A stretch of 64,000 nucleotides of DNA from Nonomuraea pusilla (GCF_900109355.1 NZ_FOBF01000001.1:609643-673642); one strand, 5' to 3'. Counted from the stretch's first letter, positions 1 to 8,577 are shown. Notes: generated by a model from the sequence alone, not told the origin. Translations and numbers: made by a program.

Positions 1-115
1 GGCCACCGACGGGCGCCTGCTGTCGTTCGAGCGCATCCAGGGCGGCCCCTGGACCGCCTGCTACGCCAGGCCGCTCGCGCCCGGCTCCATCTCCTTCGCG
101 ACCCGCGCCTCCTGA
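1..115 (+). CDS. C-terminal fragment of an unidentified protein
   Basis: An open frame enters from the left edge and ends at a TGA at 113-115, giving 37 residues. The tail contains a Trp, a Cys and several Gly/Pro residues (GGPWTACYARP), which would suit the end of an extracellular or beta-rich domain, but no family can be assigned from so little. The gene converges on the next gene, whose stop lies 69 bases away. The start and most of the gene lie outside the window. Confidence 0.5.
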   Translation, partial: ATDGRLLSFERIQGGPWTACYARPLAPGSISFATRAS

Positions 116-132
116 CGACCGCCCCGCCCGCG

Positions 133-188
133 CCTGACCCGCCGCCGGGCGTCGTAAGACCGCCATGCGATCGGGGAGGCGGGTCAGG
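133..188. terminator. Possible convergent-gene terminator hairpin
   Basis: An 11-base perfect inverted repeat (CCTGACCCGCC at 133-143, complement at 178-188) encloses a 34-base loop. The right arm covers the stop codon of the minus-strand gene. The long loop makes this a weak candidate; its position between convergent genes is the main support. Confidence 0.3.
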
Positions 189-1047
189 AGAGCTCGACCT
201 GCCTGCCCGCCGCCTGCCCGCCGGCTCGCCAGCCCCGGTCGGCCTCCATCTCGTTCGACCAGGCGGCGCCCGCGTAGGCGACCCTGGTCAGCGAGAACTT
301 CTGGGCGTGCGCCACCGACCAGGCGGCGATCAGCCAGCCGCGCTTCTCGGACGTGATGGCCGTGCTGCCGAGCGCCCTGGCGAGCTGCCGGCGCGCCTCA
401 TCGGTCCTGGGCCGAGGGGCCGGGGTGCGCTTGGGGCCGGGCGGGTACCAGCAGTGCACGGCCTTCGGCACGCGGCCGGTGAACGCGCCGGCCAGGATCC
501 TGGCCTGCCCCTCGTGGTCGGCGTACGCGTAGCCGCCCGCCGACCGCTGCACCGCCTGGGCCGCGTCGGCGACGGGCAGCTTGCGGTAGTCCTTCACCTT
601 GACCAGGGCCGCGAAGAACCTGTTCGTCGCGTACACCGGGTCCATGATCTGCTTCTTCGACCCCCAGCCCTGCGACTCGCGCTGCTGGAAGACGCCGACG
701 GAGTCGCGGTCGCCGTAGGAGATGTTGAACATCTTCGACTCCTGGATCGCGGTGGCGTACGCGATCACGGCGGCCCGCTCGGGCAGCCTGCGGCGGGCCG
801 CGACGGCGGCGATGGTCGCGGCGATCTGCGCCTGCTCGGGGTCGAGGTCGAGGGCGCCGTCGGGCGTGCGGACGGCGCAGTACGCCTCGGGCACCGCCAG
901 CGGTTCGGCCCGCTTCAGCAGGTGGACCAGACCCACGGAGATGCCCACGGCCAGGACGGCGACGATCGCCGCGATGGTGATGACTCCACGGGAGAAGCGC
1001 AGGCGCACGCTGAAGAACCTACCCGTCCGGATAGGCTCCCTGGCCAT
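184..1047 (-). CDS. Membrane-anchored lysozyme-like (SLT-type) protein
   Basis: 287 residues from the ATG at 1047. One hydrophobic segment near residues 21-43 suggests an N-in anchor with the rest outside the membrane. Residues about 90-150 read like the lysozyme/transglycosylase fold: an early Glu in AIQESKMFNISYGD, then DSVGVFQQRESQGWG and a later YATNRFFAAL stretch. This suggests a murein-binding or muralytic role, but the catalytic residue is not proven, and annotators often leave this family as hypothetical. A GTG at 1006-1008 has a TAGGTT box 7 nt upstream and could be a leaderless start removing 13 residues. It diverges from dapE. Confidence 0.7.
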   Translation of the reverse strand: MAREPIRTGRFFSVRLRFSRGVITIAAIVAVLAVGISVGLVHLLKRAEPLAVPEAYCAVRTPDGALDLDPEQAQIAATIAAVAARRRLPERAAVIAYATAIQESKMFNISYGDRDSVGVFQQRESQGWGSKKQIMDPVYATNRFFAALVKVKDYRKLPVADAAQAVQRSAGGYAYADHEGQARILAGAFTGRVPKAVHCWYPPGPKRTPAPRPRTDEARRQLARALGSTAITSEKRGWLIAAWSVAHAQKFSLTRVAYAGAAWSNEMEADRGWRAGGQAAGRQVELS

Positions 1048-1157
1048 GAGTGACGTCGGCGGCGCCGCTCCGCCGCCTCCGGCGGTGGCCGGGCTTCCGG
1101 GCGTCCCGACGAGGCGGCGCTCGACGAGGTGCCGCGCGAGGACGGGGTGAACACCTG

Positions 1158-2213
1158 ATGCTGGATCTGACGCAGGACGTCCGCGACCTGACCGCGGCCG
1201 TCGTGGACATCGAGTCGGTGAGCGGGGCCGAGCGCCCGCTGGCCGACGCGGTCGAGCGCGCGCTCGCCGCGCTGCCGCACCTGAAGGTCGAGAGGTCGGG
1301 CGAGACCGTCGTCGCCCGCACCGGGCTCGGCCGGCCCGAGCGGGTGCTCCTCGCGGGCCACCTCGACACCGTGCCCGTGGCGGGCAACCTGCCCAGCAGG
1401 GTCGAGGGCGACCTGCTCCACGGCTGCGGCACGTCCGACATGAAGGCGGGCGTCGCGGTCGCGCTGCGGCTCGCGGCCACGCTGCCGGAGCCGAACCGCG
1501 ACGTGACGTACGTGTTCTACGACTGCGAGGAGGTCGAGGCCGAGCGCAACGGGCTCAACCGGGTCGCGAGGGAGCACCCCGACTGGCTGGCGGCCGACTT
1601 CGCGGTGCTCATGGAGCCCACCGACGGCGAGATCGAGGGCGGCTGCCAGGGCACGCTGCGCGCGGAGGTCACCGTGCGGGGCAAGCGCTCGCACAGCGCC
1701 AGGTCGTGGTTCGGGGTCAACGCCGTCCACGGGATCGAGCCGGTGCTGGCCAGGCTGAACGCCTACCAGGCGCGGCGGCCGGTGGTCGACGGCCTGGAGT
1801 ACCACGAGGGGCTGAACGCGGTCGGCGTCCGCGGCGGCGTGGCGGGCAACGTGATCCCCGACCTGTGCGTGGTGACCGTCAACTACCGCTTCGCGCCCGA
1901 CCTGTCGATCGCGCAGGCGGAGGAGCACGTACGCGAGGTGTTCGACGGTTTCGAGGTGGCCTTCGTGGACGCGGCGCCCGGCGCCAGGCCGGGCCTGACG
2001 CATCCCGTGGCGGCGGCCTTCGCCGCGGCCGTCGGCGGCACGCCCCGCGCCAAGCTCGGCTGGACGGACGTCGCCAGGTTCTCGGACCTCGGGGTGCCGG
2101 CCGTGAACTACGGCCCGGGCGACCCGAACCTCGCCCACCAGCAGGGCGAGTACGTGTCGCTGACGAGGATCGTCGACAGCGAGCGCGCCCTGCGGAGCTG
2201 GCTCACAACATGA
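1158..2213 (+). CDS. dapE: Succinyl-diaminopimelate desuccinylase
   Basis: 351 residues. DapE hydrolyses N-succinyl-LL-diaminopimelate to LL-DAP in lysine and peptidoglycan synthesis, using two zinc ions. The M20 peptidase signature is complete: [11 protein letters not shown] (His and Asp ligands), [10 protein letters not shown], the Glu-Glu pair in YDCEEVE, a Glu in VLMEPTDG, and a late His in [10 protein letters not shown]. The ATG at 1158 is preferred to an in-frame start at 1050 because the family begins close to [19 protein letters not shown] and the extra 36 residues are low-complexity Arg/Ala. The stop codon forms the base of a long terminator hairpin. Confidence 0.93.
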   Translation: MLDLTQDVRDLTAAVVDIESVSGAERPLADAVERALAALPHLKVERSGETVVARTGLGRPERVLLAGHLDTVPVAGNLPSRVEGDLLHGCGTSDMKAGVAVALRLAATLPEPNRDVTYVFYDCEEVEAERNGLNRVAREHPDWLAADFAVLMEPTDGEIEGGCQGTLRAEVTVRGKRSHSARSWFGVNAVHGIEPVLARLNAYQARRPVVDGLEYHEGLNAVGVRGGVAGNVIPDLCVVTVNYRFAPDLSIAQAEEHVREVFDGFEVAFVDAAPGARPGLTHPVAAAFAAAVGGTPRAKLGWTDVARFSDLGVPAVNYGPGDPNLAHQQGEYVSLTRIVDSERALRSWLTT

Positions 2214-2258
2214 AAGTGGCTTTCCTCGCCGGCCATTTGGCGGGGAAAGCCACTTTCA
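2211..2258 (+). terminator. dapE terminator, long perfect hairpin
   Basis: TGAAAGTGGCTTTCC at 2211-2225 pairs exactly with 2244-2258, and five further pairs (one G-U) continue inward to an 8-base loop at 2231-2238, for a 20-pair stem. There is no U-tract, as is common for actinobacterial terminators. The first three bases are the dapE stop codon, so the ribosome reaches the hairpin base as it terminates. The stem is symmetrical and could stop transcription from either side. Confidence 0.85.
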
Positions 2259-2462
2259 GTCCCGAGCAGCACCCTCGGCAGTTAGACGCAGGGGAGTCGA
2301 AATCCGGTTCCCTCCTTTTTTCAAGATTTTTTGCCCGGTCGCTTTACGGCGCTTACCTGCGGTTCCGGAGTTTCGGGATACTCGGAAGGCATGCACGGGA
2401 ACGCGCGGGCAGGCATGGGATGGCCGGGCCAAGCGCACGTCAAGAGAGCTAGCGTGATCCCC

Positions 2463-3269
2463 ATGGAAAAGACACGTCGGGAGCGCCGTCAAGGCCAGGC
2501 CGTGGTACGCGGCAGCCTCGTCCCCAGCTCCACCCATGACCAGCGGCTGCTCGACCGGCAGGGGCCGGCCGACTGGGTGCACATGGACCCGTGGCGGGTG
2601 CTGCGCATCCAGGCCGAGTTCGTGGAGGGGTTCGGCCAGCTCGCCGAGCTGCCGCCGGCGGTCACGGTGTTCGGCTCGGCCCGCACCCCCGGCGACTCCC
2701 CCGACTACACGATGGGCCGCGCCCTCGGGCGGGCGCTGGCCGAGGCGGGCTACGCCGTCATCACCGGCGGCGGCCCCGGCGTCATGGAGGCCGCCAACAG
2801 GGGCGCGTCCGAGGTCGACGGCGCGGTGTCGGTCGGGCTCGGCATCGAGCTGCCCTTCGAGCAGCGCATGAACGAGTACGTGGACCTCGGCATCGAGTTC
2901 CGCTACTTCTTCGTCCGCAAGACGATGTTCGTCAAGTACTCCCACGGCTTCATCGCCCTGCCGGGCGGCTTCGGCACCCTGGACGAGCTGTTCGAGGCGC
3001 TCACGCTGGTGCAGACCCACAAGGTCACGTCCTTCCCCGTGGTGCTCATGGGCTCGGAGTTCTGGGGCGGCCTGATGGACTGGATCAAGACCAGCCTCCT
3101 CGGCAGCGGCAAGATCGCCTCGCACGACCTGCACCTGATCTCCGTCACCGACGACGTGGACGAGGCCGTGCGCATCATCGTCGACGCAGACCTGGCCCGC
3201 TCGAAGCAGCGCGAGGAGGAGCGCAAGGCCGCCCAGGCCGCCGAGGCCCAGCAGGCGGAGCCCCAATAG
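2463..3269 (+). CDS. LOG-family (TIGR00730) protein, first paralogue
   Basis: 268 residues. The LOG family has a Rossmann-like fold and includes cytokinin riboside 5'-monophosphate phosphoribohydrolases; older annotation as lysine decarboxylase is wrong. Visible signatures are GGGPGVMEAANRGA and PGGFGTLDELFEALTLVQ, the nucleotide-phosphate binding and catalytic motifs. A 60-residue N-terminal extension and an Ala/Glu/Gln-rich tail distinguish it from the next gene. The start is ATG 2463 (MEKTRRERRQ); a GTG at 2454 with GAGAG upstream is an alternative adding three residues. The next paralogue begins 10 bases downstream, so the two are probably co-transcribed. Confidence 0.85.
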   Translation: MEKTRRERRQGQAVVRGSLVPSSTHDQRLLDRQGPADWVHMDPWRVLRIQAEFVEGFGQLAELPPAVTVFGSARTPGDSPDYTMGRALGRALAEAGYAVITGGGPGVMEAANRGASEVDGAVSVGLGIELPFEQRMNEYVDLGIEFRYFFVRKTMFVKYSHGFIALPGGFGTLDELFEALTLVQTHKVTSFPVVLMGSEFWGGLMDWIKTSLLGSGKIASHDLHLISVTDDVDEAVRIIVDADLARSKQREEERKAAQAAEAQQAEPQ

Positions 3270-3279
3270 GCTGCCTGCC

Positions 3280-3864
3280 GTGAATGTCTGCGTCTTCTGC
3301 GCCTCCAGCCTCCGCATCGATCCCAAGTACGTCGAGCTGGCCACGGCCGTCGGCACCGAACTGGCCCGGCGCGGCCACACCCTGGTGAGCGGCGGCGCGA
3401 CCGTCTCCTGCATGGGCGCGGTCACCTCCGCCGCCCGCGCCGCCGGCGGACGCACGGTCGGCGTGATCCCCCAGGTCCTCGTGGACGTCGAGCTCGCCGA
3501 CCGCGACTCGCACGAGCTGATCGTCACCCCCGGCATGCGCGAGCGCAAGGCCGTCATGGACGCCCGTTCCGACGCCTTCCTCGTGCTGCCCGGCGGCATC
3601 GGCACGCTGGAGGAGCTGTTCGAGATCTGGACGGCCAGGGTGCTCGGCATCCACGACCGCCCCCTCGTCATCCTCGACCCCTTCGGCCTGTACGACCCGC
3701 TGCGGCAGCTCGTGACCGGTCTGTACGACCAGGGCTTCACCCGGGCCGACGTCTTCGACGCCATCTCCTGGACCAGCACCGTCGAGGAGGCGTTCACCCA
3801 TCTGGAGGGCCGGGCGCAGCCGGTGCGGCCGAGCGTGGCGGAGCTGGGCGAGGCGGCCGGCTGA
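3280..3864 (+). CDS. LOG-family (TIGR00730) protein, second paralogue
   Basis: 194 residues from a GTG at 3280, the usual compact length for the family. It carries an N-terminal VCVFCASS strand, a GGATVSCMGAVTSAA phosphate loop and PGGIGTLEELFEIWTARVLG. The expected activity is hydrolysis of N6-substituted AMP or related nucleotides to base plus ribose 5-phosphate. It directly follows another LOG gene; such pairs recur in actinobacteria beside dapE. The two proteins differ enough in length and motif detail (GGFG versus GGIG) to suggest old duplication rather than a recent one. Confidence 0.87.
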   Translation: MNVCVFCASSLRIDPKYVELATAVGTELARRGHTLVSGGATVSCMGAVTSAARAAGGRTVGVIPQVLVDVELADRDSHELIVTPGMRERKAVMDARSDAFLVLPGGIGTLEELFEIWTARVLGIHDRPLVILDPFGLYDPLRQLVTGLYDQGFTRADVFDAISWTSTVEEAFTHLEGRAQPVRPSVAELGEAAG

Positions 3865-3933
3865 GCCGCGCGGACGGGGCCCGGCTCGCACCGGGCGTCG
3901 CAAACGCGGCACCTCGTGCGGCGATGGTATGAG

Positions 3934-3939
3934 TACGAT
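3934..3939 (+). promoter_or_regulatory. -10 box TACGAT of a leaderless gene
   Basis: TACGAT lies six bases before the GTG at 3946, so transcription would start on the start codon. No Shine-Dalgarno sequence is present upstream. Confidence 0.55.
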
Positions 3940-3945
3940 GCCAAT

Positions 3946-4563
3946 GTGCTGGTCATCCTCGCCATCGCCGCCGTCGCCATCCTGGTCTGCGTGGTCGTGG
4001 TCTCCCTCGGCCGTGGCGGTGAGCTGACCGAGTTCCCGCCCGACGTGCCACCGCTCGACCTGCCGGAGGCCGAGCGGCTCACGGCGGTCGACTTCGCGGC
4101 GCTCCACCTGCCGGTGAACCTCGTCGGCTACCACACGCAGAGCGTCGACGAGACCCTGCGCAGGGCCGCAATGGCGATCAGCGTGCGCGACACCCGCATC
4201 GCGGTGCTGGAGCAGCGGGTGTCGGAGCTGATGGCCGGCCGGCTGTACGCCCGCCAGGAGGTGTACGCGGCGCCGGCCCGCCAGACGGCCCCGGACGCGG
4301 CCCAGGACGGGGCCCCGGACGCGGCTGAGAGGGCCGCTGCCGAGCCGCCGGAGGAGCCCGCGGCCCACGGCCCCGGCGAGCCTGCCGGGCCCTCGCAGGA
4401 GCCCTCCACGGACGACGGGGGCGACAGTCGAGACGAACGCGACACGGAAGAGGACCGGGGCGAGGACAAGCCCGAGGACCTGCCCGAGGACCTGCCCGAG
4501 GACCAGGATCAGGCCAAGGGCGAGGACCAGGCCAAGGGCGAGGACGGAGAAGGACGAAAGTGA
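3946..4563 (+). CDS. DivIVA-like membrane protein with acidic tail
   Basis: 205 residues from the GTG at 3946; an in-frame GTG at 3916 would add ten residues. One N-terminal membrane helix (VLVILAIAAVAILVCVVVVS) is followed by a short DivIVA-type segment: VDFAALHLPVNLVGYHTQSV and then a predicted coiled coil (DETLRRAAMAISVRDTRIAV). The last 100 residues are Ala/Pro/Glu/Asp-rich, ending in DLPEDLPEDLPEDQDQ and AKGEDQAKGEDGE repeats. Members of this type sit upstream of tag in other actinobacteria and are thought to act at the cell pole or in envelope organisation; that role is inferred. The stop overlaps the tag start. Confidence 0.72.
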   Translation: MLVILAIAAVAILVCVVVVSLGRGGELTEFPPDVPPLDLPEAERLTAVDFAALHLPVNLVGYHTQSVDETLRRAAMAISVRDTRIAVLEQRVSELMAGRLYARQEVYAAPARQTAPDAAQDGAPDAAERAAAEPPEEPAAHGPGEPAGPSQEPSTDDGGDSRDERDTEEDRGEDKPEDLPEDLPEDQDQAKGEDQAKGEDGEGRK

Positions 4564-5156
4564 CCCAGGCACCCCGAACGGCACCCGAAGCGGCCGAGCC
4601 GGCCCCCGAGGTGATCCGCTGCGCGTGGCCGGGCCTGTCCGACCCGCTCTACCTCGCCTACCACGACGAGGAGTGGGGCCGCCCTGTCACCGGCGACGAC
4701 AAGGTGTTCGAGCGGGTGACGCTGGAGGCGTTCCAGTCGGGGCTGTCCTGGCTGACGATCCTGCGCAAACGCGAGAACTTCCGTGCCGCGTTCGACGGCT
4801 TCTCGATCGCCAAGGTGGCGGCGTACACGGAGAAGGACGTCGAGCGGCTGCTCGGCGACGCCGGCATCGTCCGCAACCGGGCGAAGGTCGAGGCCGCGAT
4901 CCACAACGCCAGGGTCGCCACGGACCTGCCGGGCGGACTGTCCGACCTCGTGTGGCGCTTCGCCGAGCCCGACTCGCCCAGGCCGAGGACCATGGCCGAC
5001 GTCCCCGCCGTGACGCCCGGCTCCACGGCGCTGGCCAAGGAGCTCAAGCGGCACGGCTTCAGGTTCGTCGGCCCGACCACGGCGTACGCCCTGATGCAGG
5101 CCATCGGCCTGGTCGACGACCACGTCGAGGGCTGCGTGGCGCTCAGCGCCCGGTGA
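4560..5156 (+). CDS. tag: DNA-3-methyladenine glycosylase I
   Basis: 198 residues starting at a GTG that overlaps the previous stop (GTGA). Tag removes 3-methyladenine from alkylated DNA as the first step of base-excision repair. The family pattern is clear: RCAWPG near the start, YHDEEWGRPV, LEAFQSGLSWLTILRKRE and the C-terminal DDHVEGC. The Cys of RCAWPG, the His of YHDEEWG and the final His and Cys match the structural zinc site of the Escherichia coli enzyme. The first 15 residues are a disordered Ala/Pro leader. Translational coupling to the DivIVA-like gene is evident. Confidence 0.93.
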   Translation: MTQAPRTAPEAAEPAPEVIRCAWPGLSDPLYLAYHDEEWGRPVTGDDKVFERVTLEAFQSGLSWLTILRKRENFRAAFDGFSIAKVAAYTEKDVERLLGDAGIVRNRAKVEAAIHNARVATDLPGGLSDLVWRFAEPDSPRPRTMADVPAVTPGSTALAKELKRHGFRFVGPTTAYALMQAIGLVDDHVEGCVALSAR

Positions 5157-5162
5157 ACCCGC

Positions 5163-5939
5163 TCAGCGCCCGTTGAACACCGGCCGTTCCTTGGCGAGGA
5201 AGGCGCGCGTGGCGTCCAGGTGGTCGTGGGTGGCGGCGCAGGCGTCCTGGAGCTCCGCCTCCAGGGCGAGGGAGTCGGGCAGCGAGTGGGTCGCCGCGTA
5301 CGCGAGGGCCCGCTTGGTGGCGGCGTAGGCCAGCGTGGGGCCGCTCGCGAGCCGCACCGCCAGCTCGCGGGCCGTCTTCTGCAGGTCGTCGGCGGGCACC
5401 ACGCGCGTGACCAGGCCGAGTTCGAGCGCCCTGGCCGCGTCGACGGGCTCGCCGAGCAGCATCAGCTCGGCCGCCCTGCCGGGCCCGACGAGCCGCTGCA
5501 GCGTCCAGGACGCGCCGGAGTCGGGCGCGAGGCCGATGCCGGAGAAGGCCAGCGCGAACCTCGCCTTCTCCGACGCGACGCGCAGGTCGCAGGCGAACGC
5601 CAGCGACGCGCCCGCGCCGGCGGCCACCCCGTTGACGGCGGCCACCACCGGCTTGGCCATCGTGGCGATCAGCTCGACGATCGGGTTGTAGTGCGCGCGG
5701 ACCGTGTCGGTTAGGCCGCGGCCCGCCTCCAGGTTGTCGGCGTGCTCGCGCAGGTCCTGACCGGCGCAGAACGCCCGGCCCGCGCCGGTCAGCAGCACGG
5801 CCCTGACGGCGGTGTCGCCCGCCGCCTCGCGCAGCGCGCCGAGCAGCGCGGACTTGGCCTCGACCGTGAGCGAGTTCATCGCGTCGGGACGGTCGAGGGT
5901 GATGGCGGCGACGGCGTCGGCCACGTCATAACGGATCAA
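5163..5939 (-). CDS. Enoyl-CoA hydratase/isomerase, PaaG-like
   Basis: 258 residues from a TTG whose first bases overlap the paaX stop (TTGA); GGGAG lies five bases upstream, which decides the start. The crotonase fold is complete: GRAFCAGQDLREH (first oxyanion-hole segment), AVNGVAAGAGASLAFACDLR (second) and FSGIGLAPDSGASWTLQRLV. The AGQDL motif and coupling to a PaaX-type repressor favour the phenylacetate-pathway isomerase PaaG, which rearranges ring-1,2-epoxyphenylacetyl-CoA, but no other paa gene is in view, so a generic enoyl-CoA hydratase remains possible. It converges on tag, six bases away. Confidence 0.85.
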   Translation of the reverse strand: MIRYDVADAVAAITLDRPDAMNSLTVEAKSALLGALREAAGDTAVRAVLLTGAGRAFCAGQDLREHADNLEAGRGLTDTVRAHYNPIVELIATMAKPVVAAVNGVAAGAGASLAFACDLRVASEKARFALAFSGIGLAPDSGASWTLQRLVGPGRAAELMLLGEPVDAARALELGLVTRVVPADDLQKTARELAVRLASGPTLAYAATKRALAYAATHSLPDSLALEAELQDACAATHDHLDATRAFLAKERPVFNGR

Positions 5940-6733
5940 TGCAACTCCCTGTCGACGAACGCGGCGGCTGCGGGCAGCAGCCTGGCGGCCTCCTGCTCGA
6001 AGTAGGCCCTGGCCTTCTCGCCGGGCCAGCCGTCGGGCAGCAGTTCGGGTGGCAGGCCCGGGTCGCGGAACAGGAAGTTGCGCCACCCGTGCACCAGTCT
6101 GCTCCTGGTGGCGAACACCTGGTCGTCCGCGGCCCCCTCGGGCAGCGTGCCGATCAGCGTGACAGCCTCGGCGTGCCACTGCTCGTACGCCTCGCCGATG
6201 GCCCGCAGATCCCAGGCCCTCGCGACCAGCTCGCGCGGGTCGCCCTCCAGCGCGGCGTCGAACCTGTCGGCCCGCACCCCCTCGCCGTCGAGCAGGTTGT
6301 CCAGCTCGGCGGACGAGCGCGGCCCGATCCACGTGGTCTCCGACAGCGCCGCGTACCCGAGGAAGGTCAGGTCGGCCCTGATCCGCTCCCTGCGGGCGCG
6401 CTCCCTGACCGGCCCGAAAACGATCAGATGCCACCGGCCGCGCCAGGTCGGCGTCCCCGCTCGGTAAATTCTCAGCGCGGCCTCGTCCAGACGCCTGACG
6501 CATTTCCCCGTGAGACCGTAACCGGGTCCCTGGGGCAGCCGCACCGGGCGCAGCCAGCCCTGCCGCACCATGCGGGAAACCGCCGTACGCACGGCGGGAG
6601 CGGCGATATCCAGGGGTTTCATGAGCCGGACGAGCGCGGCCACGGTCGCCTGCCCACCCCGCGAACGCAGGTGGTCTCCATAGAGGTCGAACAGCGCGGC
6701 CCGAGCGTGCACGACGTCCAGTTTGGACGGCAT
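5936..6733 (-). CDS. paaX: PaaX-family transcriptional regulator
   Basis: 265 residues from the ATG at 6733; a TTG at 6748 would add five. PaaX proteins repress phenylacetate-type catabolic genes and are released by phenylacetyl-CoA. The N-terminal part (ARAALFDLYGDHLRSRGG through SRMVRQGWLRPV) is the winged-helix domain with YGLT close behind, and WRGRWHLIVFGPV begins the PaaX C-terminal domain. It is translationally coupled to the crotonase gene, an arrangement that suggests autoregulation of the pair. Few catabolic genes surround it, so the true ligand is uncertain. Confidence 0.85.
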   Translation of the reverse strand: MPSKLDVVHARAALFDLYGDHLRSRGGQATVAALVRLMKPLDIAAPAVRTAVSRMVRQGWLRPVRLPQGPGYGLTGKCVRRLDEAALRIYRAGTPTWRGRWHLIVFGPVRERARRERIRADLTFLGYAALSETTWIGPRSSAELDNLLDGEGVRADRFDAALEGDPRELVARAWDLRAIGEAYEQWHAEAVTLIGTLPEGAADDQVFATRSRLVHGWRNFLFRDPGLPPELLPDGWPGEKARAYFEQEAARLLPAAAAFVDRELH

Positions 6734-6892
6734 CGCAGGGTCCGACAACGCATTCTGGGAGGAGATCGTTACCCATGAGCGCTCGCGATGCGGGAGAATA
6801 GGACATCACAGAAGACGTGAATGCGCCGGCCGCCCCCACGGGAGGCCGGAAATCGCGGGCCGCGGGAGCCCAAGGCAGGAAGGGATGCACGC

Positions 6893-7060
6893 ATGGCGGC
6901 GATGAAGCCGCGGACCGGCGATGGTCCGCTCGAGGTCACCAAGGAAGGGCGCGGCATTGTCATGCGGGTTCCCCTCGAGGGTGGCGGCCGGCTCGTCGTG
7001 GAGATTTCCGCCGACGAGGCCAAGGCCCTCGGCGAGGCGTTGAAGAACGTCGTCGGCTGA
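6893..7060 (+). CDS. DUF3117 family small protein
   Basis: 55 residues. The whole protein matches the highly conserved actinobacterial family I know as DUF3117: KPRTGDGPLEVTKEGRGIV, then MRVPLEGGGRLVVEISADEA and a KALGEALKN helix. The ATG at 6893 is chosen because GGAAGGG lies about eight bases upstream and the family begins at this methionine; an ORF start at 6821 is not supported. The function is unknown. A hairpin follows 30 bases after the stop. Confidence 0.9.
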   Translation: MAAMKPRTGDGPLEVTKEGRGIVMRVPLEGGGRLVVEISADEAKALGEALKNVVG

Positions 7061-7090
7061 GAGTTCCCTGAGTCACCTTGCTTGATCCAC

Positions 7091-7117
7091 GACCCTGGCG
7101 TCACCCGCGCCAGGGTC
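7091..7117 (+). terminator. Hairpin after the DUF3117 gene
   Basis: GACCCTGGCG at 7091-7100 pairs perfectly with 7108-7117 around a 7-base loop. It can terminate the DUF3117 transcript. It also ends 24 bases before the pepA start, so it would lie in the pepA leader if transcription reads through. Confidence 0.6.
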
Positions 7118-7141
7118 GCTGACGTTTCCTGAGGAGAACGC

Positions 7142-8560
7142 GTGCCCATCGAGACCACCGCCTCGGTCGTGACCGGAGTCCCCGGCGACGCCGAGCTGCT
7201 CGCCGTCCCTTACGGCTCCGACCTCAGCCCGGCCCTTCCGGTCGAGCTGCACCTGCCGGTGTCCGAGCTGCTCGCCCACTACGAGGCCAAGGGCGAGGCG
7301 GGCGAGATCGTCGAGGTGCCGGTGGCGCGGGAGGGGGGAGTGGGCCGCGTCCTGCTCTACGGCGTGGGCGACGGCTCGCAGAAGGCGCTGCGCAAGGCCG
7401 CGGCCGGGCTCACCCGGCGGGTCAGGGGCAGGCAGGAGCTCACGGTCGTGCCGCCCGAGGGCGACGTCGCGGCGTTCGCCGAGGCCGCGCTGCTCGCGGC
7501 GTACTCGTTCACGATCGGGGCCGAGGGCAGGAAGCCGGTGCGGTCGCTCGTCCTCGTCGGCGCCGACGAGGAGCGGGTGCGCCGGGCCGAGACGGTCGCG
7601 CGGGCCGTGGCGCTGGCCCGCGACCTGTCCAACACGCCGGCCTCCGTCAAGGACCCCGCCTGGCTGGCAGAGCGCGCTGCCGAGCAGGGCGTGCAGGTGC
7701 GCGTCTGGGACGAGGAGCAGCTGCAGGCCGACGGGTTCGGCGGCATCCTCGCGGTCGGGCGCGGCTCCGCGCGGCCGCCGCGGCTCATCCAGCTCTCCTA
7801 CACCCCCGACGTCCCCACCGAGCGGCACGTCGTGCTGGTGGGCAAGGGCATCACGTTCGACTCGGGCGGCCTGTCGCTGAAGCCGACCGACAACATGAAG
7901 TTCCAGAAGACCGACATGGCGGGCGGCGCCGTGGTGATCGCGGTGCTGGGCGCGCTGGCCGCGCTCGGCGCGCCCGTACGCGTGACCGGCCTGGTGGCGG
8001 CGGCCGAGAACATGCCGTCGGGCACCGCCCAGCGGCCCAGCGACGTCATCACGCACTACGGCGGCCGCACGGTCGAGGTGCTCAACACCGACGCCGAGGG
8101 CCGGCTCGTCCTGGCCGACGCGCTCGCCTACGCCGACGCCGTGCTCGACCCCGACGCGGTCGTGGACGTCGCCACGCTCACCGGCGCCATCACCGTGGCG
8201 CTCGGCCGCCAGGTCGGCGCGGTCTACGCCTCCGACGACACCCTGGCGGACGAGCTGGTCGAGGCCGGCCGGGCCAGCGACGACCGGCTCTGGCGGATGC
8301 CGCTGATCGAGGAGTACACGCCCGCGCTGAAGTCGTCGGTCGCGGACCTGGCGAACGTGGAGGCGGGGTCCTCCTTCGGCGCGGGGTCGATCACGGCCGC
8401 GCTGTTCCTGCGCGAGTTCGCGGGCAAGCGGCCGTGGGCGCACCTCGACATCGCCGGCGTGGGCCGCAGCACGGTCGACGAGGGCACTCTGACCAAGGGC
8501 GCCACCGGGTTCGGCGTGCGGGTTCTCCTGGAGTGGCTGACCGGGTCTGACCGGGTCTGA
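7142..8560 (+). CDS. pepA: Leucyl aminopeptidase (M17)
   Basis: 472 residues from a GTG with GAGGAG five bases upstream. PepA is a cytoplasmic two-metal aminopeptidase that trims N-terminal residues from peptides. The C-terminal catalytic domain has GKGITFDSGGLSLKP with the first metal and bicarbonate residues, FQKTDMAGG and the signature NTDAEGRLVLADAL. The N-terminal 160 residues form the M17 regulatory domain, ending near LARDLSNTPAS. Length is slightly short of the 500-residue norm. The end of the gene runs into four tandem copies of a 10-base repeat containing the stop codon. Confidence 0.93.
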   Translation: MPIETTASVVTGVPGDAELLAVPYGSDLSPALPVELHLPVSELLAHYEAKGEAGEIVEVPVAREGGVGRVLLYGVGDGSQKALRKAAAGLTRRVRGRQELTVVPPEGDVAAFAEAALLAAYSFTIGAEGRKPVRSLVLVGADEERVRRAETVARAVALARDLSNTPASVKDPAWLAERAAEQGVQVRVWDEEQLQADGFGGILAVGRGSARPPRLIQLSYTPDVPTERHVVLVGKGITFDSGGLSLKPTDNMKFQKTDMAGGAVVIAVLGALAALGAPVRVTGLVAAAENMPSGTAQRPSDVITHYGGRTVEVLNTDAEGRLVLADALAYADAVLDPDAVVDVATLTGAITVALGRQVGAVYASDDTLADELVEAGRASDDRLWRMPLIEEYTPALKSSVADLANVEAGSSFGAGSITAALFLREFAGKRPWAHLDIAGVGRSTVDEGTLTKGATGFGVRVLLEWLTGSDRV

Positions 8561-8577
8561 CCCGGGTCTGACCGGGA
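8537..8577 (+). repeat. Tandem 10-bp repeat across the pepA stop
   Basis: Four near-identical copies of CTGACCGGGT start at 8537, 8547, 8557 (one extra C) and 8568. Each copy contains TGA, and the pepA stop codon falls in the third copy. This may be replication-slippage expansion at the 3' end of the gene. Confidence 0.8.
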
